A DNA stretch of 64,000 nt from Setaria digitata (lineage: Eukaryota; Nematoda; Chromadorea; Rhabditida; Setariidae): the NCBI GenBank assembly GCA_003640385.1, contig RCAB01000004.1, positions 1 to 64,000 of the forward strand. Reading direction: 5' to 3'. This document shows, piece by piece, positions 27,692 through 39,512 of the stretch. Each line of letters opens with the position of its first letter. Positions within the stretch are counted from its first letter, which is position 1. Position numbers and translations under genes: made by a program. Below the pieces are notes generated by a model. It had not been told where the DNA came from and searched no databases. It saw nothing but the letters and a program-made list of their open reading frames with translations.

Positions 27692-28051
27692 TTTGCTTAC
27701 GACTGACGATAATGAATTCCTGTCGATCAATATATCCTTTTCGGCCAAGGAGGTGTGTCCTTCGCAATTTGCTTGTTAGTGATAACGACTATTGTGAATT
27801 CTAGGCTAAGCCTATTGATCTGCACCGGCAGGCACTCGGTTATTTTACGCTACTCTGTGAAAGGCTAGCTAAAATTGATAGGTCGAAAACGACCCTGCTG
27901 AGAAAAGCCCTGTCATGCTTTTCTTATTGGGAGTTACGTCACTCCCATATATATCACATTTTGTTCTTAATTACATTAGGGAAATTAAATTGTTTTCAGA
28001 GACGTTTTATGCGATTTGCGAAACACACCGTTACGAGACGCGAATGTGGTA
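27692..28051 (-). promoter_or_regulatory. Short spacer upstream of PHM with candidate trans-splice acceptor
   Basis: Only 360 bases separate the PHM start from the predicted stop of the unknown upstream gene on the same strand. An acceptor-like cgtcag (complement of 27703-27708) lies 11 bases before the PHM ATG. This could be an autonomous promoter or an operon-style intercistronic spacer. Confidence 0.4.
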
Positions 28052-29220
28052 TCATTTTGTCGGGAAAATCCTGCTCCACTCATTCTGGGGATCCAATTGA
28101 GGCTGCTCAACCTCTGCAGTACGTAAATACTGAACTCGTTTAAACTTTAAAAAGTCAGCCTAGCTCGACATCTTAATATGAGGAGCAAAACAAATCTTCT
28201 GGTTCATGTGAATGAAACTCTTTTTCTCTGAAGGACCACCCCAGCATCATATTATAATTCGTCGAAAACGTAATCTGTTGTGCATAGCTTCTAATGAATT
28301 CGGTAATTTACACTCTCTGAACATGTTTTTCTGAATACGTAAAGACCAAGACAAGTACGGAGAAACTAAGACAAAGGAAACCTTACTTTCTGGCAAGTTT
28401 AAAATCTGTCCTTCTTGAGACTCCATGTTGCACACAGTGCTCTGCAATTGGAGTTTATAAGTGAAGATGACAGGCCATGCAAAATTAGTTCAATTATGAG
28501 TGGTCAAAACACAGATTCACTCGGATCCATGGTCTTCTAACATTATATTCGCTCCTAATATTATATGGTGTAGGTTCCATGCAATCTTGCTGTTTACAAA
28601 TAGATTCCCTGATGTCATAAACGGCGCCTTCATGAAGTCCAATCCAGTGCGACTTGTGAAAGATACCTCAACATCGAAATTCAGATAAAATTACAAAACC
28701 AAAAAACATGTCTTAATCACATTCCCCTCCAAAATCATTATCTACTTTCATCTGGAAGTTAAGAAACAAAATCCAAAATTCCAGATTTTGGTTTCTAATA
28801 ACTCCGAGGATAGGCTTCTTGACTATGTACTAACACCAAATTTTCGGACTTCCATGCATATGTTTAAGTAAAAAAAAAGAAAAATACTAGAAAGAATGAT
28901 AATGTTCAGGATTCAGATTTTCACGATTAATATATTCCAGAAGAATCCCACTAATCTATGATGAATTTATGTTATGGCTCGGAAAAAAGTAGTAATCATC
29001 AACATAAAACAGTCGTAGTCGATAACGAAACTGAGACAACGAAGTGCCAGAAACGACCATAAAACATCTGGTAGCTCAGAAAATGAACTGTTCCAGATTT
29101 TATTAAGTTAACAACGTTTCTTCTCCAAACATGGTTTGCTACTGTTAAGACGTACTTCCAAAACAGTGAAGTTATCGAAAGACATCGAAGCTGACACGAT
29201 TTGCCGTGTATTTGCAAGCA
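28052..29220 (-). CDS. Unrecognised gene, partly resolved (5' end missing)
   Basis: I do not recognise this gene. Candidate exons are 29220-29113, 29074-29004, 28652-28521, 28441-28387 and 28113-28052. The last two joins are the best supported: acceptor ttgcag and donor gtaagg, with phases fitting to give ILNLPEKVEQPQLDP and the terminal FPTK before a stop at 28052. The 28652 exon reads HWIGLHEGAVYDIRESIC and contains paired cysteines. The upstream exons read ASMSFDNFTVLEVRLNSSKP and GTSLSQFRYRLRLFY. NSS and NFT are possible N-glycosylation sites and the cysteine pattern suggests an extracellular protein, but no signal peptide was found. The 28652 acceptor (cacaag) is weak. It lies 361 bases upstream of the PHM start on the same strand. 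Confidence 0.5.
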
Positions 29221-29880
29221 CTCAGCACTAATGCAAAGAACTATGCAGTAATTTTCATTACTTGATCATCAGCGTTTGAGAGGGAACATGTTTAGTACTA
29301 AAAATCATGTTCACCAGTATTCTCTTTCTACTAGGAAGCATGTGTAGTTGAGAATGAATACGGACGAATTCCTCAGCTTATTTAGACCACAAACTAGTAT
29401 TTGTCAGCTTATTGGGTATTCCAAATATAATTGAAACTCAATTATGAATTATAAATATAATATAGTAAGCTTTTTGAAAAATTGGAAAGCACACAAACGA
29501 CAACAGAAGCAACATATTTAAATATGCACGCGTAATTTAAGAGCTTACGGATTAAACAGCTCAAAATCTCGAGAACTGAAAAAAAAATTAAAGTTCAGCA
29601 CACCCGAATAAGCGAAGCGTAAATAATATTCATTGAACTTTCTGCATCAGCAATCCACACTTGGTAATGATTTATTCCTTCTAAATAGCAGCCATAATTA
29701 AAAAATCCGGAATGAACAGGCTTTATTTTTAGCAGTTAGTACTTCCTTTATTCTCTCTTCAAATTAAATTCCGTATAAATGAAGAATACATCTTTATTTA
29801 GTTATTTCTAGAACTAAGCTCTTTTTCAGGAAACACATCTGAATTTTCAAAAAATGAAAATTTACCGAAATATCGAGAAT
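29221..29880. other. Short intergenic or unresolved 5' region
   Basis: This separates the stop of the CSRNP-like gene from the first recognised exon of the unknown gene at 28052-29220. The missing 5' exon of that gene should lie here, but I could not identify it. The sequence is AT-rich with no repeat of note. Confidence 0.4.
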
Positions 29881-32352
29881 TTACTGATTATCAAAACGCA
29901 AATGAATTGCCGAAAACATATCGCTGAACTGAAAAAGCAACAAGGTACATGAAGGGGAAGCAAGAATAAAAAAGTTATGAAAAGCAGGTGCACACCTTTT
30001 GTTTCTGAGTTGCTTGTATGCGCATAAGGGTTGAAAAAAAATGAGCGCGAACAACTGCTTCATTGAATTCACGACGACCGAAGGGATTACGGCAGCTTAT
30101 AGCTGTACATGTGCATGGGAAAGATGGCCGATCCACCTGGAATACATGGCCATAATAGTTTCGATGGTGAGTACAGTTAGTAGCAGCAGACATTCAACAC
30201 AAAATTTCGCGACATAAAGGAAAGTAACGTCTATGGTCAGAGCACTTTAAATAAAAAAAAAAAAATCAGAAAAAGTCAATTCTTCCTTTAAGTCAGCCTA
30301 GTATAATCAAAAACTAAAATACATATAGTGAATGAATACAGAGTCAAGTTTGAGAAATGATAAAGACTATACCAGGCATTCAATACCATTTTTAGCACAT
30401 TCGCAGACTTCAGGCGAACATGGCATAATACCACAAGAGCAACCACAGCATTTTCGATTTTCTCGTATAACATCGCAGATCGCTTGATCATCCTTGAAAC
30501 AAGCTTTTTTTTATTCTTAAAATTAAGCTAAAAGTTTCGTCAAAAAATATTTTCAAAGAGAACCAATAACTGTTAGTGTAAGAAACGAGATAAACTGCGA
30601 AAATTCTAGACAAAGATCTGAAATTTTTTTTTTTTTTTTTGAATTCACCTAGTTTTTTTGGCAACTGTTGATGATTTGGAATTTCAACGGCTCTGTGAAC
30701 AACAAAATAAACAGTACAACAGAATAAAAGGTGTAGGAGAAAGTTAACCTTCAACCTTGCTTTGAAACCTATATCACTCAATTTTAGCAACCGAATTCTC
30801 CGACTGAGCGGATGGAAATACTTCTTCAGCATGTAATTATTATTGTGTTCATTAATTCTTTCATTCATCTAAATACAGAGCATAACAAAACTGTTCTTAA
30901 TGCAAAAAAAAAAAAAAGAAAAAAATGCTCTTTTCATATTATTGAGAATATACATTTTCAGAATGTCCTAATATATTTCCCTGCATACCCTTCGAAAGTG
31001 CTTTTTTAAATATTCTTGAGCTTTTACTATTGTTAGTTCCAAGTGCTTTCACCTCTGATATTGTTCGATTCATTGTAATATTACTAATTCTTCTTTTTTT
31101 TGCAAATGAAAAATTCTCGTCAAACGTATTAGAATAACGACGTTTGTGTCTGGTTGACAATACACACACTTGTTCACTCGAACCTTCTGACTAAAACGAA
31201 ATTCTCAAATAACTAAAAAATTTAAAAATCAAAGTTCTCATGCTCATGCACAAGTTAAAACCACTAAACTGCTACGAACAAGAAAAAGTTGACGTCATAG
31301 AGATGAAGAACTTAGCATATAAAATGATTCTTCCACAGATCACCATAAAATGAAGGACTAACTCAAAACTTCTTCTACATTCTTGGAATCAAGGTTTAAA
31401 CTGGGAGTAAGACCAGTGAAAGGAAATAATCCATAATAAGAGAATAGCAACAAAAAAAAGAAAGAACCTTATCCATATTATCCTCGGCTGTACTGCGACA
31501 AAGTGCAACTTCAACCATGTCAAAATGTTTCTTCTGCATTCCTGGAATCAAGACTTTAAAGTATTCAGCATGAAGCTCACATGGTTACTTTATTTTTAAA
31601 GTAAGATTTTGAACAAATTAAACATATATATATATATATCATTGTTATTAAAAGCAAACCAAGTGCAAAGCCACCAGACGATGGAACGACATCAAATCCC
31701 TGCGTTCTTTCGAAAAGATAGATTTTTACATTTTCAAATTTGACTCCTTTCTTACGTCTAGAAATGATAGCTTTTTTCCGATAACAATGAAATCCAGTCT
31801 GGCTTTGAAAACAACATACTGGTAATAGCATAAATGATTTGCTTCTTTTCCCAGTGTTTACATCGCTATTGTTATCTAAATCACTAATCCTACTACGGAA
31901 ATTGCTCGAAAAATTTCCTCCCTAAACTTTTCTTGCATACCGTAGTGCAAATATATAGAATTCCTGAACTTTTATTCGAAATTTGCTTTAACATACCCAA
32001 TCCGTATTTTTTATCGGTACGATCAAGTTACTTCCAAATTCCGTGGTCTATGAGAACGGTACAATCTGTTCCTAACATTTCTGTTTTATGGAACGATTCC
32101 TATACTTGGGCTTGCAATCAAACATAAAAAAGGCCAAAGAAAATCTAGTCTGAATGAAAAAATGAGCGATTGCACAGTGTCATACAGTGTCAATTTTGTC
32201 TTAAATAAAAAATGCCATCTTAAATGACCTCATCAAAGCAAATATTCCCTTCATAGATGTTTTTGTTTACACGAAATTATAAGATTAGCAGCAAAGTCAA
32301 ACCTTCCAGTGCTAATCACAACGCTGTCATCGTTATCAGTCTCTTCTGACAT
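29881..32352 (-). CDS. CSRNP/AXUD1-family cysteine-rich nuclear protein
   Basis: A member of the cysteine/serine-rich nuclear protein family (CSRNP1-3 in vertebrates, Axud1 in fly), putative nuclear transcriptional regulators. Eight exons, all in phase: 32352-32303, 31757-31660, 31541-31468, 31190-31053, 30868-30749, 30492-30373, 30136-29996, 29928-29881; 262 residues. A short acidic start (MSEETDNDDS) leads into GVKFENVKIYLFERTQGFDV and PSSGGFALGM, the family's N-terminal block. YFHPLSRRIRLLKLSDIG precedes the cysteine-rich region at about residues 178-230, with motifs CCGCSCG, CECAKNGIEC, VDRPSFPCTC and NPFGRREFNEAVVRAHFFST. These match the family order closely. It is much shorter than the vertebrate members (over 500 residues), lacking the long C-terminal tail. 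The start codon directly follows an acceptor-like CTCTAG, suggesting a spliced leader. The 31190 exon is assigned by frame and splice sites only, since its residues are not conserved. Confidence 0.88.
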
Positions 32353-33303
32353 CTAGAGTTAGCGTGATTAGAGTAATGTGCATTTACTGTAGTTATTTTT
32401 ACGCTGAAAAACTGAGATTTGGAAATCAATCAAATTACGTTGCACAGTTCCAGTGGATTATCACAAAGAGTCATGGTAACTGAGAAAGGTTACTCGAAGC
32501 AAATGTCAAAGGTGAAAGGTGAATGGTGAGAAAGGTAACAGCTCCACAAAACAAAAATACCGGACCAGGAACGAGCACCATATTAGACCAAAGCACCACC
32601 TTCACTTTGGCAGAAGGTTGGAATTTTCCGCAACTTGATCTCAACCCTAACCGTATGTATATCCAGCGACGTGACGAGTCTTGATTGAACTCTCCAGGTC
32701 TTTTCCATCTAGGGAAATTCATTTCTCCTTCAAGCACTTGTTATAATATTGTCTTAGCTTACAACGCGTGTGACTGCCGCTGGAAACTACAAAGACTGCA
32801 ATGGAGATTCCTTGAAGCAGAGTGATACAGGACATCCCGTTGTCTAGGTGGAAATGAGGAGTGTTCGCAGGAAAACGCTAATTATATTATTCTGAAGGAG
32901 AAACTGTAGTTCACTATGAGTAACTCCTATGATCTAGGTGCTACTACAGGTCACTTGCTGTATGCTTCAGTTTAATATGTTGGAGACACAAGAAGGGTTC
33001 ATAGCTGATTACATGCTGGTAGAGGAAATCTCGATTATACTGAATTAGTCTAACTATATGCAAGTGATTCGTAAAATTTGGCAGCTCCGTTGGACTCGGG
33101 CTAATGAATCGTAAATCTGTTTAACTTAATAAAAGAAGTTTCAGCTGAACTAGTTATCAACGAGTAGCGAATGTATAAAGAATCAAGCCAGTGAGTAGGT
33201 GATGTGATGAGGTCAGACTTGCTTGACAACGAATCAATAGTTTACTAGATATCATATAATTGATGGGAAAGAGTACTGAGTGGAACACATGTTCGGTTAG
33301 TAA
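32353..33303. other. Intergenic region, probable CSRNP-like promoter
   Basis: This lies between the KATNIP-like stop and the CSRNP-like start on the minus strand. An 88-codon open frame at 32471-32737 (-) has no recognisable motif or matching splice context. No RNA gene or repeat was seen. Confidence 0.5.
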
Positions 33304-36300
33304 TCATCTCTCTCTTAACGACACAGATAATATACCGGTTTTCCGTGGCGTACTTCGCGGCACCTCACCACTGAATATGATCAGATCGTCAACCGATATC
33401 TATTAAATTGAATACATTTAATTTTAATTCTTCGAAAATTGTATTTGCTTAATAGAATTGTAGTATTTAACACCCGTGAAGTAAAATGGATGAAATATCC
33501 TGAATACTCTTGTTCAGATATGCATTTCAAAATGTATATATACCTTAGAAATCTGAAAAATGTTTCGTATGCATGAAGGGATGTTATTTGACCCCTTGAC
33601 CTTAAATATTTTAAGAGTAGGAATTGAATGACAGTGTTTGCATGTTTTACTAAAAATGATTGATAGATTATCCTTGAAGTATGACACGAACAGTGATAAG
33701 ACGTGTGCCACGTTCCGGTGTCTTCCGATAATTGTATACGTTGACGTGCGACACGGAAGTTGGAGTGTTGAATACAACAAATACTCTTGCACAACGATTA
33801 GGCAAAATTGGCGTTAACCACATGTGCGATGGACTGCAAATTACAGAAAGACAGGTTGTGCGATATGATGATTTCGATGGTTAACAACTTATCCTCAGAT
33901 TTTATGTTTTTTTCTTTTCTTTTTTTTTTGAGGTTACGCGGTATGATAAAAAAGGTAAATAAAAAAGAAACTTCTCGGTGTCATTACAGCCATCGATAAG
34001 TTTTTCGCTTGTTCGTGGATCACCGCTAACGCTCGGTAATATATTCACACTCTCCGGGAATGCTGCTATATCTGTAAGTGTACACTTTTGTAACTCATAG
34101 AATAAGTAGTTAGTTTTACACGATTGGAATAGAAGTTTTTCCATAGAGTGAAAGAGGTTAGTTTCGGTAGTAGTGTATAAACAGACTTTGTGGGAGAATT
34201 TTAATAAGTTCCTCGCGATGGTTGTAGAATTCGATCCCGTTGAGACCGATATAATACTCATCTCCCCAGGTGCAGTGTAATTGCAATTGATATGTAACTG
34301 CAAAAGGTAATAATTTGAAAGAATTAACATTTCTGTTTGCAAATGCACTGCAAAGGGACAAATTTCAGAAGAAAAAGTTAAAAAATGTTTTTACTTAGAC
34401 CGCCTAGTAAAATTGACAGATTAGTAACCCCTGACCTGACTTTTCATGTCATGATATGTAACTTTTGAAGATAACATTGTGGAAATGAATTTCAGTTTTT
34501 TGCTGCCCAAGTTTAAGAGTTTTGTAAAATTAAATGCTGAAATGGATTAGGAAGAAATTGTTTAGGAGGTGTTGTTACTGACATCCATTAACAGAGTACG
34601 TTTGTGGCCTGGATACAGGCCTGTAAAGGATGCATTTGTTGAAAATAATATCCTGCACGTAATCAAAATAAATATATCCTGAAATTTCCAATGTGTTAGC
34701 ATATAAAAATCTTCAAAATTCAAGATTAGCAGTACAAGCAAAAAGAAAAAAATAATAGTTGCTGAAGAATCTGTATAGTCAATTATTCTTGAGACTCCAT
34801 TCTCATTCTCTTTGCCTCCATAACTGATGTGTCGGACGGAGATGAAAATAACTGTAGGGAACAACAAGAAGAAAGAATCTGTTTCTCATTAAAGCAACCA
34901 ACAAAATTGGAAATGACCTGGAGCTTTCCTCAGAAGTATGGGTCCTTGAAGCAGTTTGCCATTCACATATATCTGCATGCAGCGTACTCCCGCATATGAC
35001 ATTTCCGGTGAAGCATTGTAATTCCACACGCATATACCTGAGGAATAAAAAGTAATATTGATCACCGGAAGAATCCGAATAAAATGAAAGATGCAGTGTT
35101 CTGTCAACTTGTTCATTTCATCAAGAGGACAGATTACTCAGCTTTCAAAAAAAGCACAGCTGGAGTTCATAAGACTCTCTAGACTCATTAGTCGTTTTCG
35201 TATAATTATAGTATGCTAAAGGCTTATTTTCTTTCGATATGCAGCGTTCTATGAACAGACATACCTGAAACAGCAGTAGGCTGTGCGAATGTTATTGTTA
35301 TCCGTGTCGGTGGCGAATCATGTGAATATGATGTTAGCCACATATCTTCTCTGTTTCTTGTTAAATTCCTTCCATTTAGTAATCTAAATCTTGTGTCATA
35401 TAATTTACAAATTCAAAAGAACAGAATGTTACCTTTATTGCTTCAAATCTTTTTAATCTCAGTTTAGCAAGAAGCGTTAGACAGGTACTTATTTGAACAA
35501 CCACATGAACGCATGTGGTTGTTGTATCACGGAGAAGCAAAAGTGAGCATATGAGGTAATGTAAAAAAAAAACCTCTGTGAAGTTTGTGTAGCAGTAGAA
35601 GTTATCACGCTACAATCCAAATTATCCAAAACTACACCGTACGGATCAAGAAATTGCAAACCAGCTAGACCGATACAATCAGGTGCACCCCAGTTTTCCA
35701 GAAGTTCCATGTGAAATACTTAAATCACATTTTGAAGTGGAGCTTAACGAAAAATTTATGGTACTCAAAGAGTTTTAAATAAAGTTGGCTTATTTAACGG
35801 AGATGTTGTTGCACAACTGACAAATGATGTAATCTGAAATCACTTTAGACGCCTCACCTTGAAGCTATCGTTTGTTCTGATTAATAGTAAGCTTAATATT
35901 TTTCCTAATATTCATAGCAGATCATTTCCTCATAATGTGAGCTCTACAAGATGTTGTGGAAGTTTCTGTAGTACTGAAATTTAATAGCACAGTTCTGGTC
36001 CTCACGGGGAAGATTTCCTCATAAATATGAGTTCTATTAAATGAGTTTAAACCAGCTGTTCTTTGGTTCTCGACAAATCTGAAATACCTTTGAGCAGGGG
36101 CAATTCAATATCTTCATATTTTTTCGCTTCATTATTTTCTGTTTTATCGTATATTTCCGTACTGCAGGTAAGAGCAGATATTTTAGGTATCTTTTCTTCT
36201 ACAACGGCAGCATTTTCTGATTTCCGATCATTGCACCGCGCTGTGCTTCGAATTCGCTGTCTCCGATCACCGGTGGCTGGTCTGAGAATACTTGATGCAC

Positions 36301-38002
36301 TCAACATTCCTAATGCTGATGGCATTTCGACTGTATCAGAAACTGAAAATAGTTCTTTGTATTCCCGTGTTTTTTAGAGGTTCTGTACTGTTTATGTGTT
36401 TGTACTAATAATAATATTTTAAAATAAGCAAAAAGTTTAATGAAAAGGAGAATGACCCATTACTCTGCTGAAAATTAATGGGCTATTTCTTGACGTAATC
36501 TGTTCTAAAATGATGCTGAAATATAAACCTCCCAGATTGTTGGCCAGTTCATGAAGATCCAAAGGATTCTGTGTGACTTCATCTTCCCTTAAACATTTGT
36601 CGTTTTCAGCAACCAGCTCCAATATGGTATCATTTGTTGTAAACAGAATCGTCTAAATTATTTTAAGATTTAAAAATGGCTACATAGAATGATCTGATGA
36701 AAAGATACAGAATCCATCTAAATGGATGAAGCCATGAATATGTTCACTGTGCATGCAGTAAGTAATTATCCGTGTAACTGTAACTTCGAAGATTCCGGCA
36801 GATGATTCAACGCATTTAGCAGCTAAGTCAAGTTGCAGGAGGTAGTAGTCGAAGTGCTACAATGAAGAAGTAATGACATGAGCAATGCGAAAACACCAAC
36901 ATCACCCATGGATTCTTCCACACTCTCGGAAGTAAATGCACAGGATATCTCGCCTTGGAATATGATTACACCATCCAACTCGATACGAAGAACATGCACG
37001 CCGCGCAATGCATGAACACGCGATTCGTTGTAGTTCTGCACAAATTTCTTGATTACTTTTCCATAATTTTAATTTTAATGGATTGTCATTCCTCCCTTAC
37101 TTTACTTCTATAAGCTCTGTTTATGTTATTCGAATTAGTTAGAAATTACCCAAATCCGGATCATCGCAATACTTTCCGGTTGGATGAATTGAACTTCGAT
37201 GTAAAGTAGTTCTGACAGATTGTCATATCTGAAACTTCTACAACATAATATGGCTTACTGGTGTCTTAATGCATACCACAATATCATTTCCGTAGCTTTT
37301 GTTTCGTCTGATGAAGAATAAACAACAAGTAACAAGACGTCACCTTGCAGACCACATTTTACGTGGATCATTGGTGGATAAATGTACATCTCTATTCTTG
37401 AACACGTTATCTAAGGAGCCACGTGTTATGTTAGCATTCGTTTTCATCTGCAATTTTAATTTCCATTTTATCAATTTTCCTTTCCAAAATCTAATTCATA
37501 AAATGAAAATTATCAATTTAAAGAGCTATTATTTATCAGTGGCTCTCTCTGTTAACTCACAACATCACATCAGGAGTAGTAAACTACTTCGGAAAGAAAA
37601 ATCAAAAATCTACAGCCCTTACTTTATCAATTTGTGGTCTGTCACCAATCGAATTAAAGAGCTCAATGGCATTGAGACCGATGAAGTGAGGATCATCCCA
37701 AGAATTACATAAGACGAATCGAATGAGCTTACCTCGCGGGAGCTCTGGAATCGCAAAACTGCATCTGAAATTGAAAAATTAAAAAAAAAAAAAAACCACA
37801 TGATGCGAAAAAATTAGTAGAAAATAAAAGTAGCTGTTCTTAGCTTCCAGACGGTAACGATTTCTTTGTTAACCTCAACTAATTCAGCTTGAAATTTTCT
37901 ACGATTATTTGTTAAACCATTAAATAAAACACATGCGCTGATTGCGATTTTTTCATACGTACGCTTCGCCTGTTCCATTACAATTCGACATGTTCTTCGC
38001 AT
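33304..38002 (-). CDS. Compact KATNIP (katanin-interacting protein, KIAA0556) homologue
   Basis: KATNIP is a basal-body/ciliary microtubule protein in vertebrates. Sixteen in-phase exons (38002-37959, 37764-37623, 37447-37344, 37228-37150, 37035-36901, 36652-36529, 36342-36088, 35718-35574, 35383-35265, 35037-34899, 34652-34579, 34297-34187, 34071-33972, 33833-33686, 33499-33474, 33370-33304) give 603 residues. Three tandem DUF4457-type repeats are visible. Repeat 1 has PELPRGKLIRFVLCNSWDDP, RIWNYNESRVHALRG and GDTILFTTND. Repeat 2 has NWGAPDCIGLAGL, DMWLTSYSHD and VWNYNASPEMSYAG. Repeat 3 has HCTWGDEYYIGLNGIEFY, IAAFPESVN, KLIDGCNDTE, HMWLTPILP and YNYRKTPERG. The WGD, MWL, WNY order is diagnostic. 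A less conserved linker at about residues 210-294 separates repeats 1 and 2. Human KATNIP is about 1600 residues; this model has almost none of its N-terminal half. The first exon (MRRTC...) and the 26-base exon at 33474-33499 are the least certain. Confidence 0.9.
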
Positions 38003-38386
38003 TTATTCCTTTGAACATCTTGTGCTGGATCTTCAGTTCGTTAATAGTGAAATATGCATATAAATGGAAATATCAATATCGCACGTCAACTGTTGCATTA
38101 AACATTTGAAGGATTCTTTTTCTTTCTGAAACTTAGGAATAATTTCCAGTTCTCGAGAACAATTAAAGAACTGCTCTTCAGGGATTTTTCTACTTTGCTA
38201 AAGTAAAGTTATTGACGGATAATGATAATTAAAAAAACAGGAGGAAATCAGTAACAACGAGTATCCAGCTGCATGATTCCCTGATCAGTTATACTAAATT
38301 TGGATCACTTTATTGGATAATAAAGTAAATAAGTAGCTAGGAAACGTAGAGGAAACACAACTTTAGAAATTGGAATTTTGTAGCTT

Positions 38387-38400
38387 GTTGCTATGGACAC
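38387..38400 (-). promoter_or_regulatory. Candidate RFX/DAF-19 X-box
   Basis: On the minus strand the site reads GTGTCCATAGCAAC, which fits the X-box consensus GTYNCCATRGNAAC at 13 of 14 positions (third base G instead of a pyrimidine). It lies 385 bases upstream of the predicted start of the KATNIP-like gene on the same strand. RFX factors drive ciliary genes in animals, so the position makes sense, but it is somewhat further upstream than typical worm X-boxes and a single near-match can occur by chance. Confidence 0.4.
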
Positions 38401-38812
38401 ATCTTTGCTGCAGCAGCTTGTCTGCTTCCTCGCCATTTACAACTTGATATTATTTCAGAATTTCTAAACTTCTCTCTTCTTCTATTTCTTTTTCTTAATA
38501 TCGTCCAATTTTTGCCTTTTCTGGAGAACAGTAGTTCCAGTAACAACGCTGGCTGCTTTCAAGGAGAATGAGGAAGATTTTCCTAGCCAGTAATTCTTTT
38601 AAAGTTTCCTTCATAAATCACAGTTCTTTCTTGATATTTTGATCAGCATTTAGACGGTCGATATTTGTTCTGTGCCGAGTTTTTAAGCTATTTCCTGTTC
38701 AGAACAAAATCAAAAATCATATTTTATTTATAAAATAAAACAAAATCATATTTTATTTATATATTCTTTTGAACATAATATGGTACATGATTACAAATAT
38801 AGCAAAAAACGA

Positions 38813-39371
38813 TCCAATGGAATTTGGTGCTCAACGACAGACAATCTGTATTTTAGTAACTAGGTCAATCACGGTGGGTGGTACAAATCGCAGTAATTCA
38901 TTTCCTTTGCTAAATGGGTAGCAAAATATTGCGAAATATTTTGGCCTAGTCAAGCTGTTTTGCTGCCCCAACTTTTCGGATTTTAAAACTGACTCTATTA
39001 TAAAGAACTTAGTGCCATATTGGGACTGTTTTAATGATGAAATGCTTACCATGTCTTACTACATTGAACCTTATAAAACAGTACTTCAAACNTCCAATGG
39101 AATTTGGTGCTCAACGACAGACAATCTGTATTTTAGTAACCAGGTCAATCACGGTGGGTGGTACAAATCGCAGTAATTCATTTCCTTTGCTAAATGGGTA
39201 GCAAAATATTGCGAAATATTTTGGCCTAGTCAAGCTGTTTTGCTGCCCCAACTTTTCGGATTTTAAAACTGACTCTATTATAAAGAACTTAGTGCCATAT
39301 TGGGACTGTTTTAATGATGAAATGCTTACCATGTCTTACTACATTGAACCTTATAAAACAGTACTTCAAAC
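38813..39371. repeat. 279-base tandem duplication split by a single N
   Basis: Copy 1 is 38813-39091 and copy 2 is 39093-39371, with one undetermined base at 39092. Reading them side by side I see one difference (gtaactagg at about 38860, gtaaccagg at about 39140). Near-identity with an N exactly at the junction is what appears when two overlapping contig ends are joined without collapsing the overlap, so this is probably an assembly artefact. The one difference could be allelic. A true recent duplication cannot be excluded. Confidence 0.9.
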
Positions 39372-39512
39372 TTCCCGCTAAGAAATAAAAAAATGTGAGA
39401 AAAGGAATTTATAATTTTTTTAATCGATAAAGATTAAGCATGAAAAAATTTAATCCGAAAGCTCAGGTTTCAGCTAGTTGGATTGATCATTCAGTTCTAA
39501 ATTCCACTGATT

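Larger units (their letters stand above)
38003..39512. other. Intergenic region upstream of the KATNIP-like gene
   Basis: It contains the X-box candidate at 38387-38400, a short direct repeat (two copies of AAATCATATTTTATTTAT between about 38717 and 38760), and the tandem duplication at 38813-39371. The 73-codon frames at 38831-39052 and 39111-39332 (-) are the two copies of the same sequence and are not supported as genes. Confidence 0.6.

Noticed and set aside
27961..28143. Plus-strand frame starting after a ttttcag acceptor
   Set aside because: The complementary strand gives a terminal exon that matches the phase of the upstream minus-strand exon at 28387-28441, which explains the openness better.
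29996..30193. NCTHHRNYYGHVF as a possible Notch-ligand DSL motif
   Set aside because: Most of it lies upstream of the exon acceptor at 30136. The downstream residues match the CSRNP cysteine-rich region with correct phase.
32471..32737. 88-codon minus-strand frame
   Set aside because: No motif, and it lies upstream of the CSRNP start, which is well supported by acceptor and phase.
38831..39332. Two identical 73-codon minus-strand frames
   Set aside because: They are the same sequence seen twice because of the tandem duplication and have no protein signature.
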